Shown piece after piece: positions 5,830 to 7,245 of a stretch of 7,245 nt of DNA (the stretch's first letter is position 1; each line of letters starts with the position of its first letter). Made by a program: the position numbers and the translations under genes. The notes below the pieces were generated by a model, which ran no database searches, was not told the origin of the DNA, and was given only the letters and a program-made list of their open reading frames with translations. The stretch covers positions 1 through 7,245 of the forward strand of contig CAYOWC010000255.1 in assembly GCA_964407525.1 (NCBI GenBank). Reading direction: 5' to 3'. This stretch comes from DUZB01 sp964407525 (GTDB lineage: Bacteria; Desulfobacterota; DSM-4660; Desulfatiglandales; Desulfatiglandaceae).

Positions 5830-6747
5830 ATGAAAAATATTGATTCTGATTTGCTGCTTGACATTTATTTTAGAAAATTACTGGAAGCTGTTGCGGTATT
5901 ACCACCTCAATATGCGTATAAAATTCTGCCTTTTACCGGTCATCTGTTTCGTGATTTCCAGAGCTACGCGTGCGGATATGACCCGGGTGTCCTCATCAGT
6001 GCTGCCGGCAGCATGAAAGATGCCCAGGTTTCAACTTCCCGCAATATGGTTGATTCAATGAATGAATATCTGCGGTTTGAAAGCAGATATGTACTTGAAA
6101 ATATATGGATTAGAAAAGAATGTAAGCGGCATGTTCTGGGAAGTTTTTATCGATCCGATATACAAGCTTTGAAAACATTTATGCGTGAACAGAATTATGT
6201 TGTTGTTACCGCGCACGTTTCCGGTCTTCTCAGCATTGTTGAACTATTGAGAATTATCGGGTATCCAACGCCTTTGATAGCGTCAAATATTTTTAATCAG
6301 GTTTGGGAAAATGCAAAGCCTATCCAAAAGAGCATGTATCTGCTGTATAAATCCTGGATAAAACGCCAGCCGCTTTTTTTTTCCGATGATAAGAACTTGA
6401 TGGATAAATGCTGTCAGACCCTATCTTCGGGAAAATCCGTTATATTAGCAGCAGATGTTCCAGGGTATGATGAAAAAGGGGTGAAAGTACCTATGTTTGG
6501 GAAAAAAATATGGGTTCCTCCCGGATCTGCCAAACTCTCCTATAACTGTGGAATTCCCATCCTCGTTGCTATACCTTGGACAGATACCTGTGATAAACCA
6601 TACCGTATTCTTTTTGAAAGAATATCTGTAAATAAGAATTATTCGGAGGTTATGGGAAAAATTTATCATTGTATTGAAACGGTCGTTAAATTAAATCCGG
6701 CAAATTGGAACGGTTGGCTTTATTTTGATAAAATGGTTGCTGAATAG
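5830..6747 (+). CDS. LpxL/HtrB-like lysophospholipid acyltransferase family protein, atypical active site
   Basis: A 305-residue protein resembling the LpxL/HtrB lipid A acyltransferase family (usually near 300 residues). Visible marks are VVVTAHVSG (about 124-132) in the position of the catalytic His, the DVPGYDEKGVKVPMFGKKIWVPPGSAKLSYNCG-type segment (209-241), which is the family's most conserved part, and the closing NPANWNGWLYF (289-299), corresponding to the usual 'P.qW.W' end. The family normally has H-x4-D/E; here H129 is followed at +5 by L134, and the nearest acid is E138 at +9. The N-terminus has no obvious membrane anchor. Sampled 60-bp stretches are 28-35% GC, far below the neighbours, which suggests separate acquisition. 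No Shine-Dalgarno site precedes ATG 5830. It may acylate a glycan or its lipid carrier, or be an enzyme-like protein with a shifted catalytic residue. Confidence 0.75.
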   Translation: MKNIDSDLLLDIYFRKLLEAVAVLPPQYAYKILPFTGHLFRDFQSYACGYDPGVLISAAGSMKDAQVSTSRNMVDSMNEYLRFESRYVLENIWIRKECKRHVLGSFYRSDIQALKTFMREQNYVVVTAHVSGLLSIVELLRIIGYPTPLIASNIFNQVWENAKPIQKSMYLLYKSWIKRQPLFFSDDKNLMDKCCQTLSSGKSVILAADVPGYDEKGVKVPMFGKKIWVPPGSAKLSYNCGIPILVAIPWTDTCDKPYRILFERISVNKNYSEVMGKIYHCIETVVKLNPANWNGWLYFDKMVAE

Positions 6748-6766
6748 CATGACCGAAAAAATGCAA

Positions 6767-6794
6767 TTAGCCGTTAGCTGTTAGCGGTTAGCCG
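6767..6794. repeat. Heptad tandem repeat, unit TTAGCNG
   Basis: Four contiguous heptads: TTAGCCG, TTAGCTG, TTAGCGG, TTAGCCG. Six positions are constant and only the sixth varies. The last copies merge into a small hairpin, CGGTTA (6785-6790) with TAACCG (6800-6805), without a T-run. It lies in the gap between the AT-rich acyltransferase and the deacetylase. Confidence 0.9.
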
Positions 6795-6828
6795 CACGAT
6801 AACCGTGAACCATTCCTATCCAGAACAC

Positions 6829-6834
6829 GGGGGA
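6829..6834 (+). promoter_or_regulatory. Ribosome binding site of the PIG-L-family gene
   Basis: GGGGGA lies five bases before ATG 6840, supporting that start for a gene cut by the window edge. Confidence 0.6.
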
Positions 6835-6839
6835 TTGAA

Positions 6840-7245
6840 ATGCTGACCGAAGAAGAACTTATTCCTTACCATGCCAGTAATCTTACCGGCAAACGGGTTC
6901 TTGTGTTAGCACCTCACCCGGACGATGAAACCATCGGGTGCGGGGGCAGCATTGCCCTTCATGGGGCGGCCGGTGACCCGGTAAAAATTGTTGTCTTGAC
7001 TGATGGGGGGATGGGCGACATGTCGAATCAGACGGCAAAGGATGACTATGTGGGGTTGAGAAAGAAAGAGGCTCTTGATGCCTGCGCCATCCTTGGCATT
7101 TTCGACCTGGAATTCTGGGGATACCCGGACCGGGCTCTTTCCGGCTCTCGAGGGGCGCTTCGGAAAATGATGGACCTTCTGGTGAGTTTTGCCCCCGATC
7201 TTGTCTACTGCCCCTCTCCCCTGGAAATTCACCCCGATCACAGGG
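6840..7245 (+). CDS. PIG-L/LmbE-family N-deacetylase (3' partial)
   Basis: The frame is open to the window edge, giving the first 135 residues of a protein that is usually 220-280 long. The N-terminal zinc motif is LAPHPDDE (23-30): H26 and D29 are the expected metal ligands, D28 the expected catalytic base. TIGCGGSI (31-38) and VVLTDGG (51-57) follow as in the family, and the second zinc/catalytic motif EIHPDH is at 129-134. Family members remove acetyl or similar groups from N-acetylglucosamine-type sugars (for example GlcNAc-PI, mycothiol and bacillithiol precursors). In this setting the substrate is probably an N-acetylated sugar of the glycan or its precursor (inference). All expected active-site residues up to the cut are present. 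The gene follows a 92-nt gap and is close enough to the upstream run to be in the same transcript. Confidence 0.93.
   Translation, partial: MLTEEELIPYHASNLTGKRVLVLAPHPDDETIGCGGSIALHGAAGDPVKIVVLTDGGMGDMSNQTAKDDYVGLRKKEALDACAILGIFDLEFWGYPDRALSGSRGALRKMMDLLVSFAPDLVYCPSPLEIHPDHR

Overview
The window looks like part of a surface-polysaccharide (O-antigen or exopolysaccharide) gene cluster from an anaerobic Gram-negative bacterium. Two oxygen-sensitive radical SAM enzymes, roughly 50% GC in most genes and gaps filled with short 'word' repeats remind me of Desulfobacterota (former Deltaproteobacteria). That placement is an impression, not a proof. All eight genes are on the + strand. The first lacks its 5' end and the last its 3' end.

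Layout. 1-339 is the C-terminal end of a Wzt-like ABC exporter ATPase, the domain that recognises the finished glycan. 340-425 is a gap with a 7-bp tandem repeat and an inverted repeat. 426-2689 holds two radical SAM proteins overlapping by 4 nt: a B12-binding-type protein, then a SPASM-type protein. 2690-3022 is a 333-nt non-coding gap with heptad repeats, a possible promoter with a palindrome over its -35 box, and a nested symmetrical structure resembling a MITE (small non-autonomous transposon). 3023-5805 is a tight run of two SAM-dependent methyltransferases (8-nt overlap) and a GNAT-type acyltransferase (4-nt spacing). 5830-6747 is an AT-rich gene for an LpxL/HtrB-like acyltransferase. 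6748-6839 is a short gap with another heptad repeat. 6840-7245 is the start of a PIG-L/LmbE-family deacetylase.

How the genes may work together (inference): the Wzt-like protein would export a glycan. The radical SAM enzymes, methyltransferases, acyltransferases and deacetylase would decorate sugars or the lipid carrier. An N-deacetylase beside two acyltransferases suggests replacing one acyl group with another on an amino sugar. No glycosyltransferase is visible here, so the glycan cannot be named.

The most unusual features are non-coding. Each of the three gaps over 80 bp carries its own 7-bp-period repeat. The 333-nt gap also has a 9-bp direct repeat just outside a 13-bp imperfect inverted repeat, with inverted heptad arrays inside. 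No RNA gene, CRISPR array, transposase or convincing terminator was found.
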